Below the pieces are notes generated by a model, which was given only the letters and a program-made list of their open reading frames with translations, searched no databases and was not told the DNA's origin. The position numbers and the translations under genes were made by a program. Below are positions 41,556 to 50,225 of a DNA stretch of 64,000 nucleotides, piece by piece. Origin of the DNA: Allobosea sp039673065 (GTDB taxonomy: Bacteria > Pseudomonadota > Alphaproteobacteria > Rhizobiales > Beijerinckiaceae). Position 1 is the stretch's first letter; each line of letters opens with the position of its first letter. The stretch lies in contig NZ_JBDJKW010000010.1 of the NCBI RefSeq assembly GCF_039673065.1, positions 77,510-141,509 of the forward strand, written 5' to 3'.

Positions 41556-42616
41556 GGGCAGGTCTTGGTGCAGAAGCGGATATAGTCGATCAGGCCGCCA
41601 TAGGTGTCCTCACGGCCCGCCGCCTGGAACTGCATGCGGTACTTGTCGCCCTTCTTCAGGTTCTTGAACTGGATCCTGCGCTCGGTCCACACATCGGTGT
41701 GCACGCAGGAATCGACCATGGTGGTCGAGGAAGCCGAGAAGCCGCTCGTCTTGGCGAAGTAGACGTCGATGCGGTTGGTCTGGCCTTCCCACTTGGCCCC
41801 TTCCATGGCGTTGCGCACGGCGGTGGAGGAATCCTTGTAGGCGCAGAAGACCTTGCCGGCGTAGTCGGGATTGCGGACGCGCGAGATATACCAGTAGCGC
41901 AATTCGTAGTCGCCGGTCTCGGGCAGCGTCACGTCGCGCCACATCGCCGAGTTCGTCTTGCAGTTCGAGGTGTAGCAATGGGAGTCGAGCTCGGCGAAGA
42001 AGTTGCCGAAGCGGATCTCGTTGCCGGAGAGCTGCGGGATGCCGTTGATCTCGATGCCGCCCTTGCCCGACTGCGTCGACCAGCCGTTCCAGTTGTTCAG
42101 CACGGTCCAGCTGTTCGAGGCGACGTTGTGGTTGGTCTCGAAGGATTCGACGATCAGCACCGTGCCCGGCGTTCCCGAGCCCGGCGAGGTCGGGAAAGGC
42201 GGCTTGGCGCAGTTGCGCGAGGCGGAGAGCGAGACGGTGTTGAAGCCGATCACCCCGCCGAACATGTTCGTGCTGGTGCCGGTGCCGCGGATGGTGATCA
42301 CGTCGGAGGCGATGGTGGTCGTCACGCCGACGCCGGTGAGGTTGGCGGCCGCGACCTTGTCCTGCCCCAGCTTGGTGACGACAGATTCGTAATTGGCCTT
42401 GGGGTCGGCCCCGCTCTGGTTCTGGCGATAGCGGATTTCGTGCGTCGCCTGCTGGCAGGCGAGCTCGAGGGCGGTGGCGATCTTCTGGCGCTGCGCCGCG
42501 GCACGGCTCATGTCGATGCCGCCACCGACCGCGAGGAGGACGACCGGCGCCGCCAGTCCGAGCATGACCGCCGTCGTGCCGCGAGCATCCTTCTGGAAAG
42601 ATCGCAACAGGGACAT
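41552..42616 (-). CDS. TadG-like protein with C-terminal jelly-roll-like domain
   Basis: This is a 354-residue protein. Its N terminus is TadG-like: FQKDARGTTAVMLGLAAPVVLLAVGGGIDMSR, then a helix QKIATALELACQQATHEI. The usual von Willebrand A domain of TadG is absent. After a Pro/Gly/Ser linker (KPPFPTSPGSGTPG), residues about 155-354 form a beta-sandwich-like domain: VLIVESFETN, SWTVLNNWNGWST, GIEINGIPQLSGNEIRFGNF, AELDSHCYTSNC, YELRYWYISRVRNPD and a final RFCTKTCP. The pattern resembles carbohydrate-binding or galactose-binding-like modules. Several Cys pairs suggest an extracytoplasmic location. ATG 42616 is preferred over the open upstream frame. Confidence 0.78.
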   Translation of the reverse strand: MSLLRSFQKDARGTTAVMLGLAAPVVLLAVGGGIDMSRAAAQRQKIATALELACQQATHEIRYRQNQSGADPKANYESVVTKLGQDKVAAANLTGVGVTTTIASDVITIRGTGTSTNMFGGVIGFNTVSLSASRNCAKPPFPTSPGSGTPGTVLIVESFETNHNVASNSWTVLNNWNGWSTQSGKGGIEINGIPQLSGNEIRFGNFFAELDSHCYTSNCKTNSAMWRDVTLPETGDYELRYWYISRVRNPDYAGKVFCAYKDSSTAVRNAMEGAKWEGQTNRIDVYFAKTSGFSASSTTMVDSCVHTDVWTERRIQFKNLKKGDKYRMQFQAAGREDTYGGLIDYIRFCTKTCP

Positions 42617-42848
42617 CGTCGAAAGCCTTTCGGGCAGGAACGTGAAACGGGTGCGGCCGGATGGCCGGGACGAGGCGGACGGTAGCGAGCGCCGCCTTGC
42701 TGAAACCTTGCGCCGATCGGCGAAAACCATGGTCAAGGGCGCAGAACGGCGCTCGGGGGCCCGCTTGGCGTGCCCCATGGTAAAGATTGGTTGAAGCGGA
42801 TCGGAGGTGGCGGAGCAGAGCCGCGGACCGGGCGCCGGAGCGCGCGGC

Positions 42849-43025
42849 TCAGGACGGGAAGCCGGCGGCGGCCTGCTGGAAGAAGCCGAGGACGCTGGCG
42901 CCGATCGTCGTGATGCTGGTCACGATCGCCAGCGAGATCGCAGCCGCGATCATGCAGTACTCGATCGCGGTGGCACCACGGTCGTCACGGCGGAAATCAC
43001 GCGAAAGGGCGATGAGCGACTTCAT
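42849..43025 (-). CDS. Flp family type IVb pilin
   Basis: This is a 58-residue prepilin. The basic leader SLIALSRDFRRDDRG ends with the Gly of the Tad-type cleavage site, followed by ATAIEYCMIAAAISLAIV, the Flp hydrophobic signature with Glu5 and Tyr6. The family usually reads ATAIEYGLIAA; here a Cys replaces Gly at position 7 of the mature part. A short C-terminal tail ends FPS. It is the first gene of the flp-tadG-tadE-tadE set on the minus strand, 232 bp before the TadG-like gene. A Tad-type prepilin peptidase is not in this window. Confidence 0.9.
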   Translation of the reverse strand: MKSLIALSRDFRRDDRGATAIEYCMIAAAISLAIVTSITTIGASVLGFFQQAAAGFPS

Positions 43026-43121
43026 GCCGGGACCGTAGCCGCCAAAGCCCGGACGATCGGTTAACCGGATCGCTTCAATCCGCGTCGACCGGCCTCCGGG
43101 CCGGTCGCTCGCAGATCATGG

Positions 43122-44513
43122 TTAATGCGCGGCGAACGCCAGCTCGGCGAAGACCGGCTCGACCTTGCCGCCCCAGGCGCCCTGCTGGCGCACGGCGAGG
43201 CGCTCGGCCAGCGTGCGGCCGCTGTCGGCGATCGCCTGGATCGGCTCCAGGAAGCGGGTCTCGTCGCGACCCTCGCCGTCGCGCCGGGCCCGGCGCGCGA
43301 GACCGTCGCGCGAGAGCGCCAGCACCTCCCGGGCGAGCTCGCGCAGCGGCCGGCCCTCGATACGGGCGTTGAGGCCGGCCTTCGGCACCGTGTCGCGCAG
43401 GCCCTGGCGGGCCTCGGCGCTCCAGCCCTTGACGATCTCCCAGGCAGCGTCGAGCGCGGTCTGGTCATAGAGCAGGCCGACCCAGAAGGCCGGCAGCGCC
43501 AGCAGCATGTCGGTCGGCCCGGCATCGGCGCCGCGCATTTCGAGGAAGCGCTTCAGGCGCACCTCGGGGAACAGCGTCGAGAGATGGTTCGCCCAGTCCG
43601 ACATCGTGGCGCGCTCGCCCGGCAGCTGGGCCAGCCGGCCCGCCATCAGGTCGCGGAAGGAGCCGCCGGTGACGTCGTGATAGGTGTCGTCGCGCTTGAC
43701 GAAATACATCGGCACGTCGAGCGCCCAGTCGACATAGGCCTCGTAGGACATCGCCGGATCGAAGGCGAAGGCGAGCATGCCGGAGCGCGCCGCATCGGTG
43801 TCCCGCCAGATCTCGGAGCGCATCGACTGGAAGCCGTTCAGCCGGCCCTCGGTGAAGGGCGAGGCGGCGAAGAGCGCGGTCGCCAGCGGCTGCAGCGCCA
43901 GCGAGACGCGCAGCTTGCGCACCATGTCGGCCTCGGTCGCGAAGTCGAGATTGACCTGCACGGTCGAGGTCCGGAACATCATGTCCAGCCCGCGCGTGCC
44001 GACCTTCGGCATGTAGTTCGCCATGATGGCGTAGCGGCGCTTCGGCATCACCGGCGTCTGCTCGCGCGTCCACAACGGCGAATGGCCGATCCCGAGGAAG
44101 CCGATGCCATGCGGCGCGGCGACCGCGCCGAGATCGGCGAGATGCCCGAGCAGCTCGGCTTCGGTCTCGTGGATGGTCTCGACGGGAGCGCCCGACAGCT
44201 CGAACTGCCCGCCCGGCTCGAGCGAGATTGCGCCGCCGCCCTCGGGGCCGGCGAGCCCGATCACATGTCCGTCATCGAGGATCGGCTCCCAGCCGAGCCG
44301 GTCCTGCATGCCGGCGAGCAGATCGCGGATGCCGCCGCTGCGGCCCGGGCCCGGCGCATAGGGAACCGGCGAGAGATCGTCGCGATGGAAGGGAAATTTC
44401 TCGTGTTCCGTGCCGATCCGGAAGGCGGACGCCGGTTTTTCGCCGGCTGAGATCCATTCGATGAGCTCGGCCTTGGAACCGAGAGGTGTCGAATCGGATA
44501 CGTCGCGTGCCAT
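43122..44513 (-). CDS. gshA: Glutamate-cysteine ligase, plant/alphaproteobacterial type
   Basis: This is a 463-residue ATP-dependent ligase, the first step of glutathione synthesis. Family segments are FRIGTEHEKFPFHRDDLSPV, GGAISLEPGGQFELSGAP, HGIGFLGIGHSPLWTR and MMFRTSTVQVNLDFATEADM; RGADAGPTDMLLALPAFWVGLLYD lies near the end. It is of the type shared by plants and alphaproteobacteria, unrelated in sequence to E. coli GshA. Two cysteine residues that regulate the plant enzyme are not evident. It is on the same strand as rsmE, as in other rhizobia, but a second ligase gene is placed between them. Confidence 0.96.
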   Translation of the reverse strand: MARDVSDSTPLGSKAELIEWISAGEKPASAFRIGTEHEKFPFHRDDLSPVPYAPGPGRSGGIRDLLAGMQDRLGWEPILDDGHVIGLAGPEGGGAISLEPGGQFELSGAPVETIHETEAELLGHLADLGAVAAPHGIGFLGIGHSPLWTREQTPVMPKRRYAIMANYMPKVGTRGLDMMFRTSTVQVNLDFATEADMVRKLRVSLALQPLATALFAASPFTEGRLNGFQSMRSEIWRDTDAARSGMLAFAFDPAMSYEAYVDWALDVPMYFVKRDDTYHDVTGGSFRDLMAGRLAQLPGERATMSDWANHLSTLFPEVRLKRFLEMRGADAGPTDMLLALPAFWVGLLYDQTALDAAWEIVKGWSAEARQGLRDTVPKAGLNARIEGRPLRELAREVLALSRDGLARRARRDGEGRDETRFLEPIQAIADSGRTLAERLAVRQQGAWGGKVEPVFAELAFAAH

Positions 44514-44586
44514 GGGAGCTCCGGCAGGCAGGGGCCGGCGCCCCTTCCCCGGGCTGCGGCCGGGGATTTCAGGAAGACGCGCCGGA

Positions 44587-44721
44587 TCAAGGCGTTCGAG
44601 CTGTTCCCGGCCTCAGGAGACTGCGTGCCGGGACGATGCGCTCATCGAAGCGCCAGACATAGGCGAGCACCGGACTTCCCACAACGACGATCCGCGCAGG
44701 ATCAGACGGGAAATCGCGCAT
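44587..44721 (-). CDS. Possible small ORF between the two ligase genes
   Basis: This is a 44-residue reading frame starting ATG 44721, 13 bp after the YbdK-type gene stop. It reads MRDFPSDPARIVVVGSPVLA and continues with YVWRFDERIVPARS, which could form a beta-rich mini domain. No strong SD is seen, and the region has only 221 bp between genes. It may be spurious or a remnant. I report it because its composition is unlike a typical out-of-frame shadow (few Arg/Pro runs). Confidence 0.25.
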   Translation of the reverse strand: MRDFPSDPARIVVVGSPVLAYVWRFDERIVPARSLLRPGTARTP

Positions 44722-44734
44722 GGCGCGGCGGGGC

Positions 44735-45907
44735 TCAGGCCGCCCCGCGCAGGCCCTCCTCCTGCGGCCCCATATGGTGGCCATCGGCCCGCGTCTGCGA
44801 GGCCAGCCAGTCGACCACGGCGCGCATGCCGGCCGCCTGCCCGCCGGGACCCGCGCGGCCCTCTTCGAAGATGGCCAGCTGCGCGTCGGCGCTGGTGCCC
44901 TCGATGGCGATGCGGCGGCAGGCGGCGAGATCGCTGCTGCAGCCGAGGATCACGGCATCCTCGGCCAGCATGTCGAGCACCTCGTCGAGGACCTCGCGCA
45001 GGCTGCGCAGGCTGCGGCGCGACTCGCAGACGAAGCCGCCATGCAGGCCGTAGCGCTGGGCACGCCAGATATTCTCGGCCGCGATGGCGCGCGAGGCCGC
45101 GGTCAGCCCGGCATTCAGCGCCGGCTTGCGGGAGAGATGGCGCACCAGGCAGCGATAGAGCGCCGTGACGGCAAGCGTATCGTCGAGCCGCGTGCAGCTG
45201 TCGGCGACGCGCAGTTCCAGCGTCGGATGGTTCAGCGAGGGCCGGATCGCCCACCAGATGAAGCTGGCGTCGCGGATCGCGCCCGAGGCGACCATGGTGT
45301 CGACATAGGCGCGATAATCGGCGGCGTCGGCGAAGAGCTCCGGCAGGCCGGTGCGGGGCAGCTCGGCATAGGCGCAGAGCCGGTAGCCCATCAGCCCGGT
45401 GCGGCGCCCCTGCCAGAAAGGCGATGAAGTGGAGAGCGCCAGCAGCAGCGGCAGATAGGGCAGAATGCGGACCATGATCGAGATCCGCTCGTCCTCGTCG
45501 GGCAGCTCGACATGGACATGCAGCCCGCAGAGCTGGTTGCGGCTGCCGAGCATCTGCAGGTCGCGCATGATCGAATCATAGCGCCTGGCCTCGGTGACGC
45601 GCTGGTTCACCCAGACGGCGGTCGGGTGCGTGCCGCAGGCGAGCAGCAGCATGCCGTGCTCGCGGGCGATGTCGGAGAGCCCGGATCGCAGCCGCGAGAG
45701 GCGGGCGCGGGCCTGCTGCATGGTCTCGCAGACCGGCGTCGCGACCTCGATCTGCGATTGCAGCATCTCGCGCTGCAATTCGTCGGGAAAGGCGGCCTGC
45801 GCGGCGTCCATGAAACGCGGCGCGATCTTGCGCATGGCGCCGCGGCTGTCCGCGTCGGACAGAAAATACTCCTCCTCGATTCCGAAGCGATAGGCGTGGC
45901 TGGTCAT
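44735..45907 (-). CDS. Carboxylate-amine ligase, YbdK/GCS2 family
   Basis: This is a 390-residue protein of the glutamate-cysteine ligase type 2 family, with the ATP-grasp-like fold shared with YbdK. Key segments are RFGIEEEYFLSD at the start (acidic metal site), QSQIEVATPVC, LLACGTHPTAVW, LCGLHVHVELPDED (the HVHV metal/ATP region) and NHPTLELRVADSC. YbdK has weak glutamate-cysteine ligase activity in E. coli; other members make unknown amide bonds. GGGGGAGAT precedes ATG 45907. Placed between rsmE and gshA on one strand, so probably co-transcribed with both. Confidence 0.88.
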   Translation of the reverse strand: MTSHAYRFGIEEEYFLSDADSRGAMRKIAPRFMDAAQAAFPDELQREMLQSQIEVATPVCETMQQARARLSRLRSGLSDIAREHGMLLLACGTHPTAVWVNQRVTEARRYDSIMRDLQMLGSRNQLCGLHVHVELPDEDERISIMVRILPYLPLLLALSTSSPFWQGRRTGLMGYRLCAYAELPRTGLPELFADAADYRAYVDTMVASGAIRDASFIWWAIRPSLNHPTLELRVADSCTRLDDTLAVTALYRCLVRHLSRKPALNAGLTAASRAIAAENIWRAQRYGLHGGFVCESRRSLRSLREVLDEVLDMLAEDAVILGCSSDLAACRRIAIEGTSADAQLAIFEEGRAGPGGQAAGMRAVVDWLASQTRADGHHMGPQEEGLRGAA

Positions 45908-46073
45908 GGCATCTCCCCCGTATCGAGCCATCTCGGCGAGTCGGCGCTCAGACTGATCGTCAATGAGTCGGAACTGCGACCGGGACAGCCCGACGGAAAC
46001 GTATCGGCGAGGGACACGTTCCACCGCCGTCGCCATTCGCGCGGCGGCCGGCGGGCGGCATTCTGACGCAAGG

Positions 46074-46820
46074 TCAGCCTATGTCGGCCTGCCAGTCTCC
46101 GAGCACCGCCTGCACCAGGGCCAGGGCGGCGACCGCAGCGGTATCGGCCCGCAGGATGCGCGGACCGAGCGACAGACGCAACGTCAGGCCGCGTGCCATG
46201 ACCAGCGCGCGCTCGGCCTCGTCGAAACCGCCCTCCGGCCCGATCAGCACGGCGAGCGGGCCGCGCGGCGCCTCGCGCAACGCCGCGACCGGGCTGGCGG
46301 AGGCCGCCGCCTCGTCGCAGAAGACCAGCAGGCGCTCGGGCTCGAGCCCGGCGAGCGCGGCCTCCAGCGGCTGCTCGGGCCTGATCTCGGGCAGAGCGAG
46401 GATGCCGCACTGCTCCGCAGCCTCGCGGGCATTGGCGGCGAGACGATCGAGATTGAGCCGCGAGACCTGGGTGTAACGGGTGATCACCGGCTGGAGCACG
46501 CCGGCGCCCATCTCGACCGCCTTCTGGGCCATGTAGTCGAGCCGGGCGTGCTTCAGCGGCGCGAAGAGATAGACCAGATCGGGCCGCCGCGTCTGCGGCC
46601 GCAACTGCCGGACCGGCTCCAGCGAAGCTTGCTTGCGGCCTTCGGCGTGCAGCGCGCAGAGCCATTCGCCGTCGCGCCCGTTGAACACGGCGACGGTGTC
46701 GCCCTCGCGCAGGCGCAGCACGTTGAGGAGATAATTGGCCTGCTCGCGCGGCAGCGGCAGCGCGACGCCGGCGGCCAGCGGGGCGTCGGAATGGAGTCTG
46801 TGCTTGGGCAATTCGCGCAT
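46074..46820 (-). CDS. rsmE: 16S rRNA (uracil-1498-N3)-methyltransferase RsmE
   Basis: This is a 248-residue SPOUT methyltransferase acting on U1498 of 16S rRNA. It has the N-terminal PUA-like part (KHRLHSDAPL, NYLLNVLRLREGDTVAVFNG) and the trefoil-knot motifs VLIGPEGGFDEAE and LGPRILRADTAAVAALALVQ. DYMAQKAVEMGAG is another family mark. The start is ATG 46820 (MRELPKHRLHS); upstream in-frame sequence is unrelated. It is divergent from the small exported-protein gene and followed by the YbdK-type and gshA genes on the same strand. Confidence 0.95.
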   Translation of the reverse strand: MRELPKHRLHSDAPLAAGVALPLPREQANYLLNVLRLREGDTVAVFNGRDGEWLCALHAEGRKQASLEPVRQLRPQTRRPDLVYLFAPLKHARLDYMAQKAVEMGAGVLQPVITRYTQVSRLNLDRLAANAREAAEQCGILALPEIRPEQPLEAALAGLEPERLLVFCDEAAASASPVAALREAPRGPLAVLIGPEGGFDEAERALVMARGLTLRLSLGPRILRADTAAVAALALVQAVLGDWQADIG

Positions 46821-46988
46821 CGCGGCCGCATACCTTGCTGTCGGGCCGCGAAAGTCGCCACAATCGGCGGCTAGGAGCAAGCCGGAAGATAGCGAATGCG
46901 GCACCGGCGCTTTGCGGCGCGCGGCGACGCTGTTATGGACAGTGCGCGCTGCAGGGTGGCGGCGCGATGTGTGATGCGGAGCGGGACG

Positions 46989-47456
46989 ATGCGGCGATAC
47001 GCGACCCTGAGGCTGGCGGCGGTTCTGACCGGCATGGGCCTTGTGTCCCCTGTGCTCGCCCAGGCCCCGTCCGGCTGCGAGAACATCCAGAAGCTGATGC
47101 AGGAGCGCCAGGCGCTGGTGCAGCAGCTCAACACATCCGGCAAGGGCAAGAAGAGGCTGACGCCGACCCAGGCCTGCAACCTGCTCGGCCGGCTGGTGAA
47201 CAACGGCAACGCCACCGTGAAGTTCGCCACCGCCAACCAGGACTGGTGTCAGATCCCCGCCTCCTTCATCGACGGGCTGAAGGCCGACAACGAGAAGGCC
47301 GGCGGCTATCGCGGCCAGGCCTGCAACGCCGCCAAGCAGCAGGCGACACTGGAGCGTCGCGCCCGCCAGCAGGCGCAGCAGCAGAGCCAGAACCCATTCG
47401 GCGGGCCCGACGCGGTCACCGGCGGGCCGATGCGCGTGCCGCAGGGCGCGCTCTGA
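46989..47456 (+). CDS. Hypothetical exported protein
   Basis: This is a 155-residue protein with a signal peptide (RRYATLRLAAVLTGMGLVSPVLAQA). The mature part has four Cys (SGCENI, QACNLL, DWCQIP, QACNAAK), likely two disulfides, in a helical domain: NIQKLMQERQALVQQL, ACNLLGRLVNNGNATVKFA, WCQIPASFIDGLKADNEKAG. The tail is Gln-rich. Similar small Cys-containing periplasmic proteins occur in Hyphomicrobiales, but no function is known to me. ATG 46989 is preferred to the upstream ATG at 46896 because it gives the signal peptide. It is just upstream of ubiA. Confidence 0.75.
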   Translation: MRRYATLRLAAVLTGMGLVSPVLAQAPSGCENIQKLMQERQALVQQLNTSGKGKKRLTPTQACNLLGRLVNNGNATVKFATANQDWCQIPASFIDGLKADNEKAGGYRGQACNAAKQQATLERRARQQAQQQSQNPFGGPDAVTGGPMRVPQGAL

Positions 47457-47481
47457 CGCCGTCCGGGCAGGACGGTCCGGC

Positions 47482-48432
47482 ATGACCAGGCGCGACGACC
47501 TCGCCCACGCCCCGCTGCCCGACGCGCTGAGCGGCCACTGGGTCGATACGCGCGCCCCGCAGGCGATCCGCCCCTATCTTAAGCTCGCCCGCATGGAGCG
47601 GCCGATCGGCTGGTGGCTGCTCCTGCTGCCGTGCTGGTGGTCGGCCTCTCTCGCCGCCGTCGCGGCCGGGCAGCCCTATCCGAACCCTTGGCACTGCCTG
47701 CTCTTCCTCGTCGGCGCGGTCGTGATGCGCGCTGCCGGCTCGACCTTCAACGACATCGTCGACCGCAAGCTCGACGCGCAGGTGGCGCGGACCCGCGGCC
47801 GGCCGCTGCCGTCCGGGCAGGTGAGCGCGCGGGCCGCGGCGCTTTTCATGGTGGGGCTGTCGCTGGTCGGGCTGCTGGTGCTGCTGCAGTTCAACCGCTT
47901 CACGGTCGCGGCCGGCATCGCCTCGCTCGGCATCGTGGCGATCTATCCGTTCATGAAGCGGATCACCAACATGCCGCAGGCGGTGCTCGGCCTCGCCTTC
48001 TCCTGGGGCGCGCTGCTCGGCTGGAGCGCGGTGTTCGGCAGCCTCGCCGCGCCGGCCTACCTGCTCTATGCGGCCGCGATCCTCTGGACCATCGGCTACG
48101 ACACGATCTACGCGATGCAGGACATCGAGGACGACGTCCTCGCCGGCATCAAGTCCAGCGCGCGCTATTTCGGCGACTGGATGCAGCAGGCGGTGGGGCT
48201 GTGCTTCGCACTCGCCGTCCTGCTGGTCGCCCTCGCCTGCCATGCGGCCGGCGGCGGCGTCGCGGCCTATCTCGGCGTCGCCGGCTTCGCGCTGCATCTC
48301 GGCTGGCAGGTCAGGCGCCTGTCGGGCGTCGACAGCCCGACCGCGCTGATGCTGTTCCGCTCCAACCGCGATGCCGGACTGATCCTCGCCGCCGGCTTCG
48401 CGCTGGATTCCATCCTCCGCCATCTGGCCTGA
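47482..48432 (+). CDS. ubiA: 4-hydroxybenzoate polyprenyltransferase
   Basis: This is a 316-residue membrane prenyltransferase that attaches the polyprenyl tail to 4-hydroxybenzoate in ubiquinone synthesis. The two Asp-rich motifs are NDIVDRKLDAQVARTRGRPLP and YDTIYAMQDIEDDVLAGIKS, both intact, in a helical background of about eight to nine membrane spans. RMERPIGWWLLLLPCWW near the start is typical. It starts ATG 47482, 25 bp after the small exported-protein gene. Confidence 0.96.
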   Translation: MTRRDDLAHAPLPDALSGHWVDTRAPQAIRPYLKLARMERPIGWWLLLLPCWWSASLAAVAAGQPYPNPWHCLLFLVGAVVMRAAGSTFNDIVDRKLDAQVARTRGRPLPSGQVSARAAALFMVGLSLVGLLVLLQFNRFTVAAGIASLGIVAIYPFMKRITNMPQAVLGLAFSWGALLGWSAVFGSLAAPAYLLYAAAILWTIGYDTIYAMQDIEDDVLAGIKSSARYFGDWMQQAVGLCFALAVLLVALACHAAGGGVAAYLGVAGFALHLGWQVRRLSGVDSPTALMLFRSNRDAGLILAAGFALDSILRHLA

Positions 48433-48447
48433 GGCGGCGCCGCTGCG

Positions 48448-48963
48448 TCAGCCGGAGAGGATTTCGCCGCTGACCATCACGGGGCGCTCGGCGAGCCGCC
48501 CGGTCTTGCGCCGGGTCAGGAAACGCGGGCGCCGGCCGGCGAGCAGCGCATAGCGCCGCCGGATGCGCACCGGGCCGAGCGCGACGCGGCCGAGCTGGGG
48601 ATAGGGCTCGCTGACGCTGCCGTCCTCGGTCTCGAGCAGCAGCGGCAGGCCGCTCGTGCGCCCGAAGGAGCGCCAGGCCGCCACCGCCTCGTCCTCGTCG
48701 AAGACCGCGACGGTGACCGAGCGGCCGTCGCCCGCCGTCAGTGCCAGCTGGCAGCGCGTGTCGGCCTCGCCGTCGTCGCCGGCGAGCCGCAACGCCACGC
48801 CGCGCCAGCCGGCGCCGCCGCGCAGGATGCGCACGGGGCCGACCCGTTCGATACGGGGCGTGTCGGCGGTCGCAGCCCGCCTGGTGTCTGTCTGGTCGGT
48901 CGCGCCGCCGGAGATGATCGGCTGGAAGCCGAGCTCCCCGGCGGCCGTCGTGACGCTGGCCAT
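48448..48963 (-). CDS. DUF6101-like conserved hypothetical protein
   Basis: This is a 171-residue protein. After a variable N terminus comes GPVRILRGGAGWRGVALRLAG, then alternating beta segments CQLALTAGDGRSVTVAVFDEDEAVAAWRSFG and SGLPLLLETEDG, and the basic end GPVRIRRRYALLAGRRPRFLTRRKTG with SGEILSG. This pattern matches what is annotated as DUF6101 in Hyphomicrobiales; function unknown. It is convergent with ubiA and separated by 246 bp from the phosphatase gene. The frame is open far upstream, but only this part is conserved-looking; ATG 48963. Confidence 0.68.
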   Translation of the reverse strand: MASVTTAAGELGFQPIISGGATDQTDTRRAATADTPRIERVGPVRILRGGAGWRGVALRLAGDDGEADTRCQLALTAGDGRSVTVAVFDEDEAVAAWRSFGRTSGLPLLLETEDGSVSEPYPQLGRVALGPVRIRRRYALLAGRRPRFLTRRKTGRLAERPVMVSGEILSG

Positions 48964-49209
48964 CGGATTAACGCCTCTCTCTTGTCCCTGCTGCCCGGAG
49001 CCCTCTGTCGATGCGGGGCTCTCGTGCTTGCCTGGCGAGAGTTGGCCGGCGCGGCTGTCCGAGCGCTTAAGAGCTTGGGTTAAACAAAGGTATCGGGCGG
49101 GTTTCGGGGCGTTTCGGGCCGGGTTTCCGGCGTGATGCTTGACGTTTTCTTTCGCTGGCCTGGCGCATTTTCCCCTTGTGCCGCCATCGGCAGGGATCAT
49201 AACGGGGCC

Positions 49210-50037
49210 ATGACCGCAGCCAGCCCCTCCCCCGCCGCGCGGGCGCTCATGCCCGCCATCCGCGCCGCCTGCCTCGAAGCCGGGCAGCTGGCGCTGGATC
49301 TGTTCCGCCCCGGCGCGCAGACCGCCGCCCGCACCTGGTCGAAGGCCGGCGGTTCGCCGGTCACCGAGGCCGATATCGGCGTCGACACCTTCCTGCATGT
49401 GCGCCTCGCCGCCCTGCTGCCAGAGGCCGGCTGGCTCTCCGAGGAGACCGCCGACGACAGGCTGCGCCTGTCGCGCCGGCTGGTCTGGGTCGTCGATCCG
49501 ATCGACGGCACGCGCGCTTATATGGCAGGCTCGCCGGACTGGGCGGTCTGCGTCGCGCTGCTCGACGAGGGCAAGCCGGTGCTCGGCGTCGTTCATTCCC
49601 CGGCCTGCGACGCCAGCTACGAGGCTTTGGCCGGCGGCGGCGCCACCCGCAACGGCACGGCGATCCGCGCCAGCGCGATCAGCGACCTCGCGCGGGCGCG
49701 CCTCGCCGGCCCAAAGCCGATGCTCGACGCATTGGCGCGGCAGCAGCCCTTCGTCGCGGTGGACAAGATCCCTTCGCTGGCGCTGCGCCTGACCCGGATC
49801 GCCGACGCCAGCATCGACGCCGGGCTGGTCTCGCCCGATTCGCGCGACTGGGACCTGGCGGCCGCCGATCTCGTCCTCTCCGAGGCCGGCGGCCGGCTCA
49901 GCACCGCCGATGGCGGGGCGGTGCAGTACAACCGGCCGACGCCGGTGCACGGCACGCTGCTGGCCGCGGCGCCCGGCCTCGTCTCGCCCCTGCAGGAAGC
50001 GGTGCAGGCGCTGCGCGGCACCCCCGGCACCGGCTGA
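49210..50037 (+). CDS. Inositol-monophosphatase family / CysQ-like phosphatase
   Basis: This is a 275-residue Mg2+-dependent phosphatase. The metal-binding motifs are LSEETADD, DPIDGTRAYMAGSPDWAV and, near the C terminus, SRDWDLAAADLVLSEAGG. These fit the CysQ (3'-phosphoadenosine 5'-phosphate phosphatase) branch better than classic inositol phosphatase because of the GTRAY and DWAV wording, but the substrate is not certain. It is the first gene of the block leading to DUF4170, acyltransferase, waaA and lpxK. Start ATG 49210; an in-frame GTG at 49132 is less likely. Confidence 0.85.
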   Translation: MTAASPSPAARALMPAIRAACLEAGQLALDLFRPGAQTAARTWSKAGGSPVTEADIGVDTFLHVRLAALLPEAGWLSEETADDRLRLSRRLVWVVDPIDGTRAYMAGSPDWAVCVALLDEGKPVLGVVHSPACDASYEALAGGGATRNGTAIRASAISDLARARLAGPKPMLDALARQQPFVAVDKIPSLALRLTRIADASIDAGLVSPDSRDWDLAAADLVLSEAGGRLSTADGGAVQYNRPTPVHGTLLAAAPGLVSPLQEAVQALRGTPGTG

Positions 50038-50225
50038 CGCCCAAGGCCCGGGCGACTTGCCCGAAAGATCGACGCGGCGGGGCCAATCGCCCCTCGCGCC
50101 TGGGGCATGGATGGCTTATCTGAGCAGCCGACAGGCGCAGCGACGTACCGGCCGGAGCGGTTTCCGGGCGGCGTCCCGCCCTCCCCGGCTTCGGGGAGCC
50201 CCGCATACCTCATCGGAGGGAGTTC

